NCBI GenBank assembly: GCA_029260735.1
Contig: JAJDCR010000007.1
Span: 1 to 64,000 of the forward strand
DNA: 64,000 nt
Origin: Planctomycetota bacterium
GTDB lineage: Bacteria > Planctomycetota > Uabimicrobiia > Uabimicrobiales > Uabimicrobiaceae
Direction of reading: 5' to 3'
Both the position numbers and the translations under genes were made by a program. The notes under the pieces are model-generated. The model was not told the DNA's origin and did not search any database. It saw only the letters and a program-made list of their open reading frames with translations. Below are positions 1 to 8,748 of the stretch, piece by piece (position 1 is the stretch's first letter; every line of letters begins with the position of its first letter).

Positions 1-46
1 CAATACCTGTCAGTACAATCGTAAATTATTTCCTATCACGATTCCT

Positions 47-98
47 GTAGGGACAACAGCAAGGGCCTGCCTGCAGGGCCCTTGTGGTTGTCCGCTAC
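47..98. repeat. REP-like hairpin, GTAGGGAC family, copy 1
   Basis: An imperfect inverted repeat. The left arm begins GTAGGGACAACAGCAAGGG and the right arm ends CCCTTGTGGTTGTCCGCTAC. The same head (GTAGGGAC-ACAGCAA) occurs in the hairpin at 27355-27389, so this is a dispersed intergenic palindrome rather than a one-off terminator. It lies about 50 bp past the stop of the minus-strand symporter gene and could also end its transcript, although no T-tract follows. Confidence 0.6.
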
Positions 99-148
99 GC
101 CTAATAAAATACATCCTTGGGAAATTATTTTTTAGAAAACCAAAAACC

Positions 149-1462
149 CTACTCATTCCTTCTTTCGAGTAAAGCCCTTTGAATTTCCTTATGTTTTTCA
201 TCAGAGTAGGGCATAAATGAAAAAATTATTGCGGCGACAAGTAAAAAAATTCCTACTCCCCAGCCAAACATCCAGCCCAGTTTTTCAGAGACATCAGCAC
301 TTTGCTCGGCATTGGGGACAAAACCTATATATTGTAGCCACATCCCACAAACGATTATAGATATGGCTCTAGAGATTTTTCCCCCCATTTTCCATAGACC
401 AAAATAAAGTCCTTCCCTTTGCTTTCCTGTATAAAACTCGTCGTAATCAATAGAATCTGCGACGATTGACTCCAGAAGAGCGGTTGCTCCTACTAATATT
501 CCACCCAAACAAGCTGCTCCTAAGGGAAGCAATAGATTTTTGCTGGGAAAAAAGGGGTAGGAGAAAATCGTCATAATAGCTAAGCCAAAGATTCCCCAGA
601 AAGTAGGTTTCTTTTTTCCCCACTTGCGAGAAAGCATTACCCAGCCCGCGATGGAAAAACTAACGACGGCTAAAAAAAGTCCGATGACGAGCTTAGTTTG
701 CTCCTCTGTTAAGAGCAAACGATACTTGTAATAGTAGAGAGCGATAGCCGAGTTAATGGCGAGACCAATGTTGGCAACTATATAAGATATAAGTAAGAGA
801 ACAAAGATTTTATTTTTCCAAATAGATCGTATTGCTAAACGGATTTTTTCTATAGAGAATTCCCAAAGCGGTGGTGTTTCTTCATTTTTAGTGTCATCGT
901 GTCCTTTTGTTGCAATGAAAGAAATAATGGAAGTCACGAAGATGACAATGGCAATGGCTTCGCTTGTCGGTGAGATTGCAACTAGTAGAGCTCCTAGGGT
1001 GGCGAATAAAAATCGCCAGCCGTATAGTTCACTGCGCTCATCACGATCATTTGTCATCTCTGCTCCTAAGGCAGAATGGGGGATAGCCAAAATAGTGATA
1101 CAGGTATTTAGAAGAATATAACTAACTAGCAAAAATGAAAATTTACTTGCCTGCGTTTCCATAGTAGGGGGGTGGAAGAGCAAAACTGTGAAAATAGGTA
1201 GGAGTATTCCTCCTAGGAGAATGAAAGGGCGGCGTTTTCCCCATCGAGTAGCTGTTCTGTCAGAGATGGTTCCTAGCAAAGGATCGGTGAAGGCATCCCA
1301 TAAGACAGCTACAGCCAAGGCTGTTCCTGCTAAATAAGGTTTGAGTCCGACTTGATCGGTATAAAAAATAAGCAGATATAAACGAAGTAAAGTTTCTAGA
1401 CCGATGATACCAAGCTCGGCCATGCCATAGCCTATTTTTACAGATAGAGGTAATTTTTTCAT
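149..1462 (-). CDS. GPH-family (MelB-like) sugar:cation symporter
   Basis: Predicted inner-membrane secondary transporter of the glycoside-pentoside-hexuronide:cation branch of the major facilitator superfamily. The N-terminus GYGMAELG and the loop DAFTDPLLGTISDRT followed by RWGKRRPFILLGG are the family hallmarks, and about twelve hydrophobic segments fit a length of 437 residues. The start at 1462 is chosen because GGAG lies six bases upstream; an in-frame ATG at 1498 has no ribosome site and sits inside a palindrome (1472-1505). It is last in a minus-strand run after an RND pump, but 100 bp separates them. Substrate cannot be told; a sugar or uronide is the family norm. It could be regulated separately through the palindrome. 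Confidence 0.85.
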   Translation of the reverse strand: MKKLPLSVKIGYGMAELGIIGLETLLRLYLLIFYTDQVGLKPYLAGTALAVAVLWDAFTDPLLGTISDRTATRWGKRRPFILLGGILLPIFTVLLFHPPTMETQASKFSFLLVSYILLNTCITILAIPHSALGAEMTNDRDERSELYGWRFLFATLGALLVAISPTSEAIAIVIFVTSIISFIATKGHDDTKNEETPPLWEFSIEKIRLAIRSIWKNKIFVLLLISYIVANIGLAINSAIALYYYKYRLLLTEEQTKLVIGLFLAVVSFSIAGWVMLSRKWGKKKPTFWGIFGLAIMTIFSYPFFPSKNLLLPLGAACLGGILVGATALLESIVADSIDYDEFYTGKQREGLYFGLWKMGGKISRAISIIVCGMWLQYIGFVPNAEQSADVSEKLGWMFGWGVGIFLLVAAIIFSFMPYSDEKHKEIQRALLERRNE

Positions 1463-1471
1463 AGAGGACTC

Positions 1472-1505
1472 CGGTACAATGAAGATTATATTCTTCATTG
1501 TACCG
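1472..1505. promoter_or_regulatory. Perfect 14-bp palindrome upstream of symporter start
   Basis: The arms CGGTACAATGAAGA and TCTTCATTGTACCG match perfectly around a six-base loop. In the mRNA of the symporter gene the hairpin ends against the GGAG ribosome site (the last arm bases CGG overlap it), so it could act as an operator for a sugar-responsive repressor or as an RNA hairpin masking translation. No T-tract follows, which argues against a simple terminator for the upstream RND gene. Confidence 0.55.
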
Positions 1506-1561
1506 AATTTTATAGTGCGATACTAGTTTTTGTATAAAATATTCTACAGAAGAGTGGTTTT

Positions 1562-4500
1562 TTACTCCTCTTTCGTCGGAAAACGAACCCATCCAAAATC
1601 ATAAAAAATTCCTGTCAGACAAGGAATAAAAACTAAAACTAAGATTGTCGCAAAGAGCAAACCGAAAGCAATGGACACGGCTAAAGGAATGAGAACTTGT
1701 GCTTGCAAACTCTTCTCTACTATGAGGGGGAGAAGCCCTGCAATGGTTGTGGCAGAAGTGATGAAAACGGCTCGAAACCTTGCGACACTTGCTTGGGCGG
1801 CGGCTTCTAGAACAGGCATTCCTTTCTTGACGTTTTCTTTGAGGAATTGTACAAGAACGATGGAGTCGTTGACGACGATTCCGCAAAGAGAAATAGCTCC
1901 GACCATACTGGGCATACTCATGCTTAATCCCATAATGTAGTGGCCAAAAATAGCTCCTGTGAAACCGAGAGGGATTGTTGCCATGATAGTTAATGGTTGA
2001 GCGTAGGAGCGGAAAATAAAAGCTAAGATAACAAAAATAGCAATGAGCCCGATGATTAAACCTTGGCGAGCGCTAGCTCCTGTTTTAGCGGTTTCTTTGG
2101 CTTGGCCTTCTAAGTTGAGCTTGAGGTCATATTTTTCTAAAAGTTGAGGAAGAAAAGTTTCTCTGAGCTCGGCGAGTATTTTAGAAGCATTTCCTTTTCG
2201 GGTATCAATATCTGCTGTGATCGTGACCGAGCGCTTTCCGTTGACATGGTAAATATTAGTGTACCCTCGTCCCATTTTGAGATCTACGACTGTGGTTAAG
2301 GGAATAGATTTTCCTTGCGGGTCGCTTAGGTAAAAATTCTCTAGACTATCTAATGAGTTGCGGTCTTCGTCGGTTAGCTGTACCTTTACTTCAATAGTAT
2401 CTTTGCCTAAGACAAATTCTTGGGCTTTTCCTCCAAAAAAAGAGGCGTTGAGTTGTTGAAAGACGTCACGTGAACTCAGGCCAATGGTCTTGGCAAAAGG
2501 GGTTGTGACAACTTGGATTTCCCATTTTCCCGGAGTGAGATTGTCACTGATGTTGTAAACCCCTTCGTAATGGAAAAGCTTACCTTGGAGCTCTCTACTG
2601 GCTAAGCTTAAGTCTTGGAGAGATTTTCCGGTTAGCTGAATTTCAAAAGCTTTTCCAGCAGGCCCAATGGCTAACTGAGAGTACTTTAGAGAGGTAACAT
2701 CGGTGGGTTGTCCGACTATATTTCGCCAGCTTTCCATGATTTCATCACAACTATGAGAGCGGATTTCACTAGTTAAAAGTTCAACCGTTATGGTGGCAAC
2801 ATGGGAACCTGCTTCTTGGGCATCTCGGTTATTGCCGTAGACAACTTTTACATTACGGATAAGACTCTGATTGCCCGGTTGTTTTAATTCTTGGTTGATT
2901 TGCCAAATTCCGGCCTCGATCGATGAAACGGCCTTTTCTGTTTTACTCAAAGGGGTTCCTGCGGGAAGAAGGGTATAGCAGATAATGACATCACCATCCA
3001 GTTCGGGAAAAGGAATAAACTCGACTCGGCCTCCTGCTAAAAAACCTAAGGAAATCAAGAAAGTCATAAAAACTGTCATACAAGTTAGGTAGCGCTGTCG
3101 TAAGCAAAATCGAACAATTCGCTTAACTATTTTGTGAGTGACAAAATGTATGCCCGCTTCTATTTTTTGACGGAACCAATTGCGCGGCCCCTCTTTCTTT
3201 TTCTCAAAGCTATGAGTTAAATGATTGGGAAGGATAAAAAATGCCTCAATGACACTCATTCCTAGAGCTAAAATGACTCCGATGGGCATAACTCCGAGAA
3301 CTTTTCCCATTTGCCCTTCCATAAAAATCAGAGGCATGAAAGCGGCAATTGTGGTTAGAAAAGAGCAAACTACTCCAGGGGCAACCTCTAAGGCTCCATC
3401 TACACAGGCTTGCAGAGGTTTTTTGTCTAGATGTAAATGAACGTAGATGTTTTCTCCGATGACAATGGCATCATCGACAATAAGCCCTATTCCTATAATC
3501 AAGCTTACCATAGTAATCATGTTGAGACTAAGTCCCCATAAATTCATGAGCCACAGGGCTCCGAGGAAAGCAAAGGGAATGCCCATGGAAACCCAAAAAG
3601 CTAGGCGTAAATCGAGTAAAATCCAGAGAACCAAAAAGACAAGAATTAGACCTTGAAGTCCATTTTTGGTTAGGAGATTGAGACGATCTAAAATAATTTG
3701 AGCGGCATCTTCGATGCAGACCATTTGTATATGCTCAGGGAGTTGCTTTTGGTATTGATCGACAAAAGAAATAACTTTTTCTCGAATCACTAAAGCATCT
3801 TCTCCAGAAGACTTTTTTACAGACAGAATAACGGCTCGCTTAGAGTTGAGGAAACTAGAGTCCTCTTTCTTTTCTAATTCCCACTCTATTTTTGCAATGT
3901 CGCTGAGAAGAATTCTACTTCCCTTTTCTTCTGCTATGACAATTAGGTCTCCAAACTCTTGAGGAGAGTACTTCTGATCTAAAAGGCGAATAATAATGTC
4001 TTGGCGTTTACTCTCAATGCTTCCAATAGGAAGATCTTGACTTTGTGCTGCGATAGAATTTTTGACTTGAGCTAAGTTTAAGTTAAGGCTACGTAAAGTT
4101 TCTTCACTAATCTTAATCTTAATTTGGATTTCAGAGAAGCCTTGCAGCTCAACGAGGGATACCTCTTCGTACTCTAGGAGCTCTTTTCGAATGAGCTCTC
4201 CATACTCTTTTAAGTCGCGAAAAGGAAGGTCACTAGCAATAGCTACGGTTATGACAGGCTCTGTTTTTTTCTGTTCATAGACGATCGGGTCTTCGGCATC
4301 TTCAGGGAAGTTATCTATTTGATCGACTTCGTTTTTTATGTCGCGGTATAGGGTGGGGAAATCATAGTTGTCTTTCATTTCGACGGTAGTAGAAGCTACA
4401 CCTTCGCTGGCTTTTGAAGTGATTTTTCCGATTCCCTCTAAACCTTCGATGGCCTCTTCCGTGATTGTACATATGGAAGTTTCGACTTCTTCTGCGGTCG

Positions 4501-4654
4501 CTCCCTTGTAGATGATTTGAACAACAACCTTGTCTTCGCTGAACTCAGGAAGAGTTTCCCGGATCATTTGACTGGCTCCCATAAATCCAAGGAGAAAGAC
4601 AACGATCATGAGGAGATTTGCAACATTGGGATGTTTTGCAAAATAGCGGATCAT
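1562..4654 (-). CDS. RND-family efflux pump inner-membrane transporter
   Basis: AcrB/MdtB-type proton-driven transporter that would form the inner-membrane part of a tripartite pump with the adaptor encoded immediately upstream. Its 1030 residues match the family. The opening IRYFAKHPNVANLLM, the early LPEFSEDKVVVQIIYKGA stretch and the paired acidic residues in IGLIVDDAIVIGEN (transmembrane helix 4, proton relay) are diagnostic. It has the usual two-fold arrangement: one helix, a large periplasmic porter loop, then a cluster of helices, repeated. The start codon overlaps the adaptor stop by four bases and has AGGGAGAG just upstream, so the two are translationally coupled. Substrate is unknown; the sequence is closer to multidrug (HAE1-like) than to heavy-metal pumps by eye. 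No outer-membrane TolC partner is in the window. Confidence 0.92.
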   Translation of the reverse strand: MIRYFAKHPNVANLLMIVVFLLGFMGASQMIRETLPEFSEDKVVVQIIYKGATAEEVETSICTITEEAIEGLEGIGKITSKASEGVASTTVEMKDNYDFPTLYRDIKNEVDQIDNFPEDAEDPIVYEQKKTEPVITVAIASDLPFRDLKEYGELIRKELLEYEEVSLVELQGFSEIQIKIKISEETLRSLNLNLAQVKNSIAAQSQDLPIGSIESKRQDIIIRLLDQKYSPQEFGDLIVIAEEKGSRILLSDIAKIEWELEKKEDSSFLNSKRAVILSVKKSSGEDALVIREKVISFVDQYQKQLPEHIQMVCIEDAAQIILDRLNLLTKNGLQGLILVFLVLWILLDLRLAFWVSMGIPFAFLGALWLMNLWGLSLNMITMVSLIIGIGLIVDDAIVIGENIYVHLHLDKKPLQACVDGALEVAPGVVCSFLTTIAAFMPLIFMEGQMGKVLGVMPIGVILALGMSVIEAFFILPNHLTHSFEKKKEGPRNWFRQKIEAGIHFVTHKIVKRIVRFCLRQRYLTCMTVFMTFLISLGFLAGGRVEFIPFPELDGDVIICYTLLPAGTPLSKTEKAVSSIEAGIWQINQELKQPGNQSLIRNVKVVYGNNRDAQEAGSHVATITVELLTSEIRSHSCDEIMESWRNIVGQPTDVTSLKYSQLAIGPAGKAFEIQLTGKSLQDLSLASRELQGKLFHYEGVYNISDNLTPGKWEIQVVTTPFAKTIGLSSRDVFQQLNASFFGGKAQEFVLGKDTIEVKVQLTDEDRNSLDSLENFYLSDPQGKSIPLTTVVDLKMGRGYTNIYHVNGKRSVTITADIDTRKGNASKILAELRETFLPQLLEKYDLKLNLEGQAKETAKTGASARQGLIIGLIAIFVILAFIFRSYAQPLTIMATIPLGFTGAIFGHYIMGLSMSMPSMVGAISLCGIVVNDSIVLVQFLKENVKKGMPVLEAAAQASVARFRAVFITSATTIAGLLPLIVEKSLQAQVLIPLAVSIAFGLLFATILVLVFIPCLTGIFYDFGWVRFPTKEE

Positions 4655-6390
4655 TTGCTCTCTCCCTTCTCTTTAACCTCAACTTTTTTAATCTCAACCT
4701 CTTTAATCTTAATAAAAGAAGGATAATTCTTCCACTCTTCTTCGCTCGTATCTACCCCGCTTATAGGCATGTCATTGTATGCCGGAAAAACATCGCTTAG
4801 AACAATCTTATCCCCTTCTTGAAGTCCATCTGTGATAACAACATAGTTATCTTGGAAGTATGCCTTTTCAGAAATATTTTTAATTTTGAGTTTTCCCTCT
4901 TCTAAGCACAAAAAACGGCCTTCCTGGTAAGAATTTCTGGGAAAGCAAAATTGATCTTCCAGTTTTTCTCCTAGGAGTTGAACTTTGCAGTACATATCTT
5001 TGACTAAAGGAGGTCTAACTCCTGGTTTCATATTATCGTAAGGGCCTTTTACGGTTACGACGACAGTAACGTTTTGACTGTTGATATCAACAGAGCTTAG
5101 GATTCGACTGACTCGCCCAGACCAAATAAGATTTGGTAAGGTTTTTTCTCCTAAGGCTAGGGTGACGGAGGCTTGAATGTTGTTTTCCTGGAAAAAATCT
5201 TGAGCGCCTGAAGTGAGGACTTTTTGAAAATCAAACTGGCTCCATCTTTTTTCATGTTGAGGAAATATTTTATGCATATCTTTTATTTGAAACTGCCCTA
5301 AAACTTCTGCTTCCTCAATGCCATAACCTTTGAGGAGAACTTGTCCAAGAGAAACAAATTGATTTAGCTCTAGATTTTCTTCGCTTATACGTATAGCAAA
5401 AGGAGTACGTATTATGGTTTTGTCTCGGTTGAGCTTGGCTTGAACTAATTGGGAGTTTGCAAGTTGAATGGAGGCGTGCAGATTTTTAATTTTAATGGGG
5501 GTAAGAGCAATGCGATTTTTTGTTTCTTGAACACTGTTGAGTTGACGGAGGTAATTCTCCAACTCTCTTTGCATTTCAGATTTGGAGCCGGCTTCGTTTC
5601 GGGCGAGTTGTTCTTTGCGTTCATATTCCTCCTCAAGAATTTGAGCTCTTTTTTCTTCTAGGCGAATGATTCGTTTTAGGTGGTCTAAATCTTTTTGGAG
5701 CTCTAAAATTTGAATTTGTAGTTTCTCAATTTCAATTTCTTTTTGCTCAATGAAAAGATTGTACTCGGTGGGATCTATTTGGCAAACTACTCCCCCCGGA
5801 GGAAGAAAGTAGCCAGCTTTAATTTCAAAGAGAGGTTTTTCTAAAATGTATTGAGGGTAGTGCTTGCTTAAATAAGATCGGTTTTTCCAAATGTGATTTT
5901 CTTCGGGAGACAATGTTTCAGAAGAGAGGCTTTCTGTGGCAATAACTCGGTTGAGTTCTTGCAAAAAAAGACCCGCTTGATGAGAGGAAAATTCCGAGCT
6001 TAAATCGATATTTTCCCACTTTAGTTTCTGATTATGGGCGATTTTTTTACGTAAGGTTTGGCTCTGTTTGTCTTCATTTTTTTTTAGGTAGTGGATAAAA
6101 TCAGTTAAGTTGGTGAAATCTTTTTCTTGAAAAAGAGAGAAACCGAGACAGATGACTTTTCCCTGAACTTCACTAAAGGCTGTCCAGTCTCGAGCAGGGG
6201 CCACTCTTCCGTAGCCCGTGACAACTTTTTGAACCTGAGCCTTTGTTGCTTTCATATAGCGTACTTTGCGAATACTGGTTTTCTTTTCCTTGGCTTGGGG
6301 ACGATTTTTGGTTTTCACTAAGTAAACCACCGTGACTACACCGAGGAACAAGGGAAGTAAAATCAGAGTTATTTTTAATAATTTTTTCAT
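4651..6390 (-). CDS. RND periplasmic adaptor (HlyD/MFP family) with long insert
   Basis: Membrane fusion protein that would link the RND pump to an outer-membrane channel. It has an N-terminal anchor (LKITLILLPLFLGVVTVVYLV), the first half-lipoyl segment (TAFSEVQGKVI near residues 68-78), a long alpha-helical coiled coil near residues 215-310, the second half-lipoyl segment and a beta-barrel with the usual GLQEGDKIVLSD ending. At 579 residues it is much longer than most adaptors (about 350-420). The surplus is about 120 residues inserted between the GKV strand and the GGVVCQIDP strand of the first lipoyl half. It lies between rhomboid (7-bp gap) and pump (4-bp overlap), as in one operon. Confidence 0.88.
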   Translation of the reverse strand: MKKLLKITLILLPLFLGVVTVVYLVKTKNRPQAKEKKTSIRKVRYMKATKAQVQKVVTGYGRVAPARDWTAFSEVQGKVICLGFSLFQEKDFTNLTDFIHYLKKNEDKQSQTLRKKIAHNQKLKWENIDLSSEFSSHQAGLFLQELNRVIATESLSSETLSPEENHIWKNRSYLSKHYPQYILEKPLFEIKAGYFLPPGGVVCQIDPTEYNLFIEQKEIEIEKLQIQILELQKDLDHLKRIIRLEEKRAQILEEEYERKEQLARNEAGSKSEMQRELENYLRQLNSVQETKNRIALTPIKIKNLHASIQLANSQLVQAKLNRDKTIIRTPFAIRISEENLELNQFVSLGQVLLKGYGIEEAEVLGQFQIKDMHKIFPQHEKRWSQFDFQKVLTSGAQDFFQENNIQASVTLALGEKTLPNLIWSGRVSRILSSVDINSQNVTVVVTVKGPYDNMKPGVRPPLVKDMYCKVQLLGEKLEDQFCFPRNSYQEGRFLCLEEGKLKIKNISEKAYFQDNYVVITDGLQEGDKIVLSDVFPAYNDMPISGVDTSEEEWKNYPSFIKIKEVEIKKVEVKEKGESK

Positions 6391-6397
6391 AATAAAC

Positions 6398-7318
6398 CTA
6401 CTTTTGAAAAAAACGATGCTGCCGTATTTTATGTCCTACGATTCCTGAATCTATAATGCCCCAGGTTATTCCAATAGCTAAGCCTGTTCCATGGGCGGCA
6501 TTGCCGATGTTATCGAGGGCAAAACACAAGAAAAACCACACAATCATGAAAGTAACTGTTGATTTAGGTAGGAAAAAACCGCTACTAGGGTCAAATTTTC
6601 CTCGCATCCAAATATAACCTAAAAGACCATAAATAACTCCAGACATTCCACCAAATAGGGGACCCGAAGAGTATAGTTGGGCTAGATTTGCTGCCACGCC
6701 CATAACTACCAATTGAAGAGCGAGGAACCAAGCGCCCTTTCTATGCTCAATTAAGCTTCCTAAATCTTTTAACCATAGCATATTAAATAGAATATGAATA
6801 AAACTCCAATGAATAAAGGCGGGGGTTAAAAGGCGCCAAAACTCTCCAGCCCAAAATTCTTTTAGACCTCCCTGGCGATTTTCTGTAATCAAAAGATTTT
6901 TTAAAGCGTCTTGGTTGTAGGAGCCATCTTGGCTTTTTGACCAAATGGTCATGAAGATGACAACGTTTAAGGCCACTAGAAAGAAAGTGAAATGTCCAAA
7001 TGCAATGGGATTTTCTCGCATGTGCCAGTTTTGGCGCACATTAATGAAGTTTCGCTGGAACTCTTTTTTCTCTACGACTTCTTGTTTTTTGAGGATTTTA
7101 GATTTCTGGATCGATTTTTGGTAGCATTTATTTTCGGGATCATTTTTGAATTTTTCGAGTTGACTTTTTGCTTCAGATATTTCATCTTCATTGTGTATCC
7201 AAATAGTCCAACTGTTGTTTTCTCCTTCTCGGAGAGTATTTTTCATCTTTTGAGTATGGAGATAATGCCCCAATGTCTCTGCCTGCTCTTTTGTTTCCAA
7301 GGTGCCGATTTTTCGCAT
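6398..7318 (-). CDS. Rhomboid family intramembrane serine protease
   Basis: GlpG-like intramembrane protease that cleaves transmembrane substrates. Residues 1-60 resemble the cytoplasmic GlpG N-domain (GTLETKEQAETLGHYLH). The membrane core shows HWSFIHILFNMLWL (the HxxxN signature), the catalytic serine in FGGMSGVIYGLLG and the catalytic histidine in GNAAHGTGLAIGI. The start at 7318 has AGGAG eight bases upstream; a longer reading to 7381 would add 21 residues without a ribosome site. It is the first gene of a tight minus-strand run with the adaptor and RND pump, an uncommon partnership. The order suggests co-transcription but not a shared function. Confidence 0.9.
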   Translation of the reverse strand: MRKIGTLETKEQAETLGHYLHTQKMKNTLREGENNSWTIWIHNEDEISEAKSQLEKFKNDPENKCYQKSIQKSKILKKQEVVEKKEFQRNFINVRQNWHMRENPIAFGHFTFFLVALNVVIFMTIWSKSQDGSYNQDALKNLLITENRQGGLKEFWAGEFWRLLTPAFIHWSFIHILFNMLWLKDLGSLIEHRKGAWFLALQLVVMGVAANLAQLYSSGPLFGGMSGVIYGLLGYIWMRGKFDPSSGFFLPKSTVTFMIVWFFLCFALDNIGNAAHGTGLAIGITWGIIDSGIVGHKIRQHRFFQK

Positions 7319-7548
7319 ATTTTGCTCCTGTAGGTGTAAGGTCGATGAATAAATTCTAGCAGCTATAGCTAAGGGCGTCAATCGGTAAAATTGGGCAGAG
7401 AAGATCTTGACAAGGTTGTGAAGCTACGGTAGATTGGAAAGATGAGTGGTGAGTGAAAATCTACGCAATAGAAAAATGCTATCACTTGAACTTTTCTATT
7501 ACTTGTAACCCACGGAAAAATATATCCCAGAAGGGGATTAATGTGTAC

Positions 7549-8598
7549 ATGGGTTTCCAACCCACGGAGAAAACATTGAGTAAAAAATTGTGTTTATTCG
7601 GAGTGTGGTTTTGTTTTTGTTTTTTTCCTTGCTTAGCAGGAGTGGAGGGGGAAGTTTTCCTTGAAAACGAAAAGAGCTTCTCTGGTTTGATTTCGATTAA
7701 CCGAAACATTCGTTTTAAAGATATTTTCCGAGATCAAGTTTTTAACTTTCGCCTAGAAGATATCGCTCAAATTGAGCTGAAAGAAGAGTCTACTCGTCCT
7801 GTGATTCTTTTACAGGCAAAGAGAGCGGAGGACAAGCTAGTGAAGTATATGGTGATTATCACTACTTGGAAAGGAAAAAAATATTGGGGAAGGAAGAGCT
7901 TTAATCTAACTGTCTATAATGATAATAATATGGGAGAGCGAAGGAAGAAGCGTTTTGTTTTACCGAAAACTCAAAAGCTATCCTTACGGACTCTAGAACG
8001 CGTTAAAAAAGTGATTTTCCGCTCTTCTACTTATGGTTTTCCTAATTTAGATCGAATTCTTTCTCTTTCTGGTAAAGTCTCTATCGCTGCGGCTAAGAAA
8101 AAGAATCTTTTCCAAAAAGTATATGCTTTACACCGTGACTTACCTTTGGTTTTTTCAGGAGAAGTTAAGGAAAATCGCTATCTGATTCGTAATCTCGTAC
8201 CAGGAAAATACGATCTTTTTTTTGTCGGAGACACTGCGATTGTTTTTTTTCTTTCTCCTACAAAGCGCAAGGCGATATTAGATAAACCAACCTTGTATGC
8301 AAAGAACAGTTTAAGTAATTGGGTAAAGAGTCGCTCAGAAGTTAAACTTTCTCGGCGACTCTTTCACTTCAGTGGCCACTATTCTAATACGCGAGCTATG
8401 GTTCTAGAAGGGGAGTCTCAAGTGTCTCTTTGGGTTTGCAATTTGCAAAGCCGGCAATGGTACTTAGAAAACTCTTATATTCTCTACAAAAGCAAAGACA
8501 AAGGAAAACAGCCTGCTTTGCTTTTTGATCCTCGACTTGGGTTTCCTACATTAAAAACAAATAGCAAGCAAGTTCGCTATGATTATGTGGTTAAGTAA
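7549..8598 (+). CDS. Secreted protein of unknown function
   Basis: I do not recognise a family. The protein has about 349 residues and opens with a signal peptide (KKLCLFGVWFCFCFFPCLAG, cleavage probably near GVEG). The mature part is rich in beta-strand-like and basic segments: an early stretch ENEKSFSGLISINRN and later KYDLFFVGDTAIVFFLSP, as in carboxypeptidase-regulatory-like beta sandwiches. The ATG at 7549 is preferred because it places the signal peptide at the N-terminus; the ribosome site is weak (AAGGGG is 13 bases away). It is a single gene, divergent from the rhomboid operon and convergent with a coiled-coil gene. Confidence 0.7.
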   Translation: MGFQPTEKTLSKKLCLFGVWFCFCFFPCLAGVEGEVFLENEKSFSGLISINRNIRFKDIFRDQVFNFRLEDIAQIELKEESTRPVILLQAKRAEDKLVKYMVIITTWKGKKYWGRKSFNLTVYNDNNMGERRKKRFVLPKTQKLSLRTLERVKKVIFRSSTYGFPNLDRILSLSGKVSIAAAKKKNLFQKVYALHRDLPLVFSGEVKENRYLIRNLVPGKYDLFFVGDTAIVFFLSPTKRKAILDKPTLYAKNSLSNWVKSRSEVKLSRRLFHFSGHYSNTRAMVLEGESQVSLWVCNLQSRQWYLENSYILYKSKDKGKQPALLFDPRLGFPTLKTNSKQVRYDYVVK

Positions 8599-8671
8599 AA
8601 TCGTAGGAGGGCTTTGACTCGGCTACTGTTGAAATAAGGATTTAGGTATTGGGATGTGACCTAAGAAAAAG

Positions 8672-8706
8672 TATCCCCGAAAGGGATTAATCCCCTTCAG
8701 GGATAG
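8672..8706. terminator. Imperfect palindrome between convergent genes
   Basis: The arms TATCCCCGAAAGGGA and TCCCCTTCAGGGATA pair with two mismatches around a short AT loop, midway between the converging genes ending at 8598 and 8749. It is a probable two-way terminator, although no long T-run is seen. A close half-copy (TATCCCAGAAGGGGATTAA) lies at 7522-7540, so the sequence belongs to a small dispersed repeat. Confidence 0.5.
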
Positions 8707-8748
8707 CAAGAGCTAATCACACATTTTTGACCGCAACTCTTTATTTTG

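Noticed and set aside
5445..5661. Long frames opposite the adaptor, RND and kinase genes
   Set aside because: They are antisense shadows of well-supported genes, without ribosome sites or recognisable domains.
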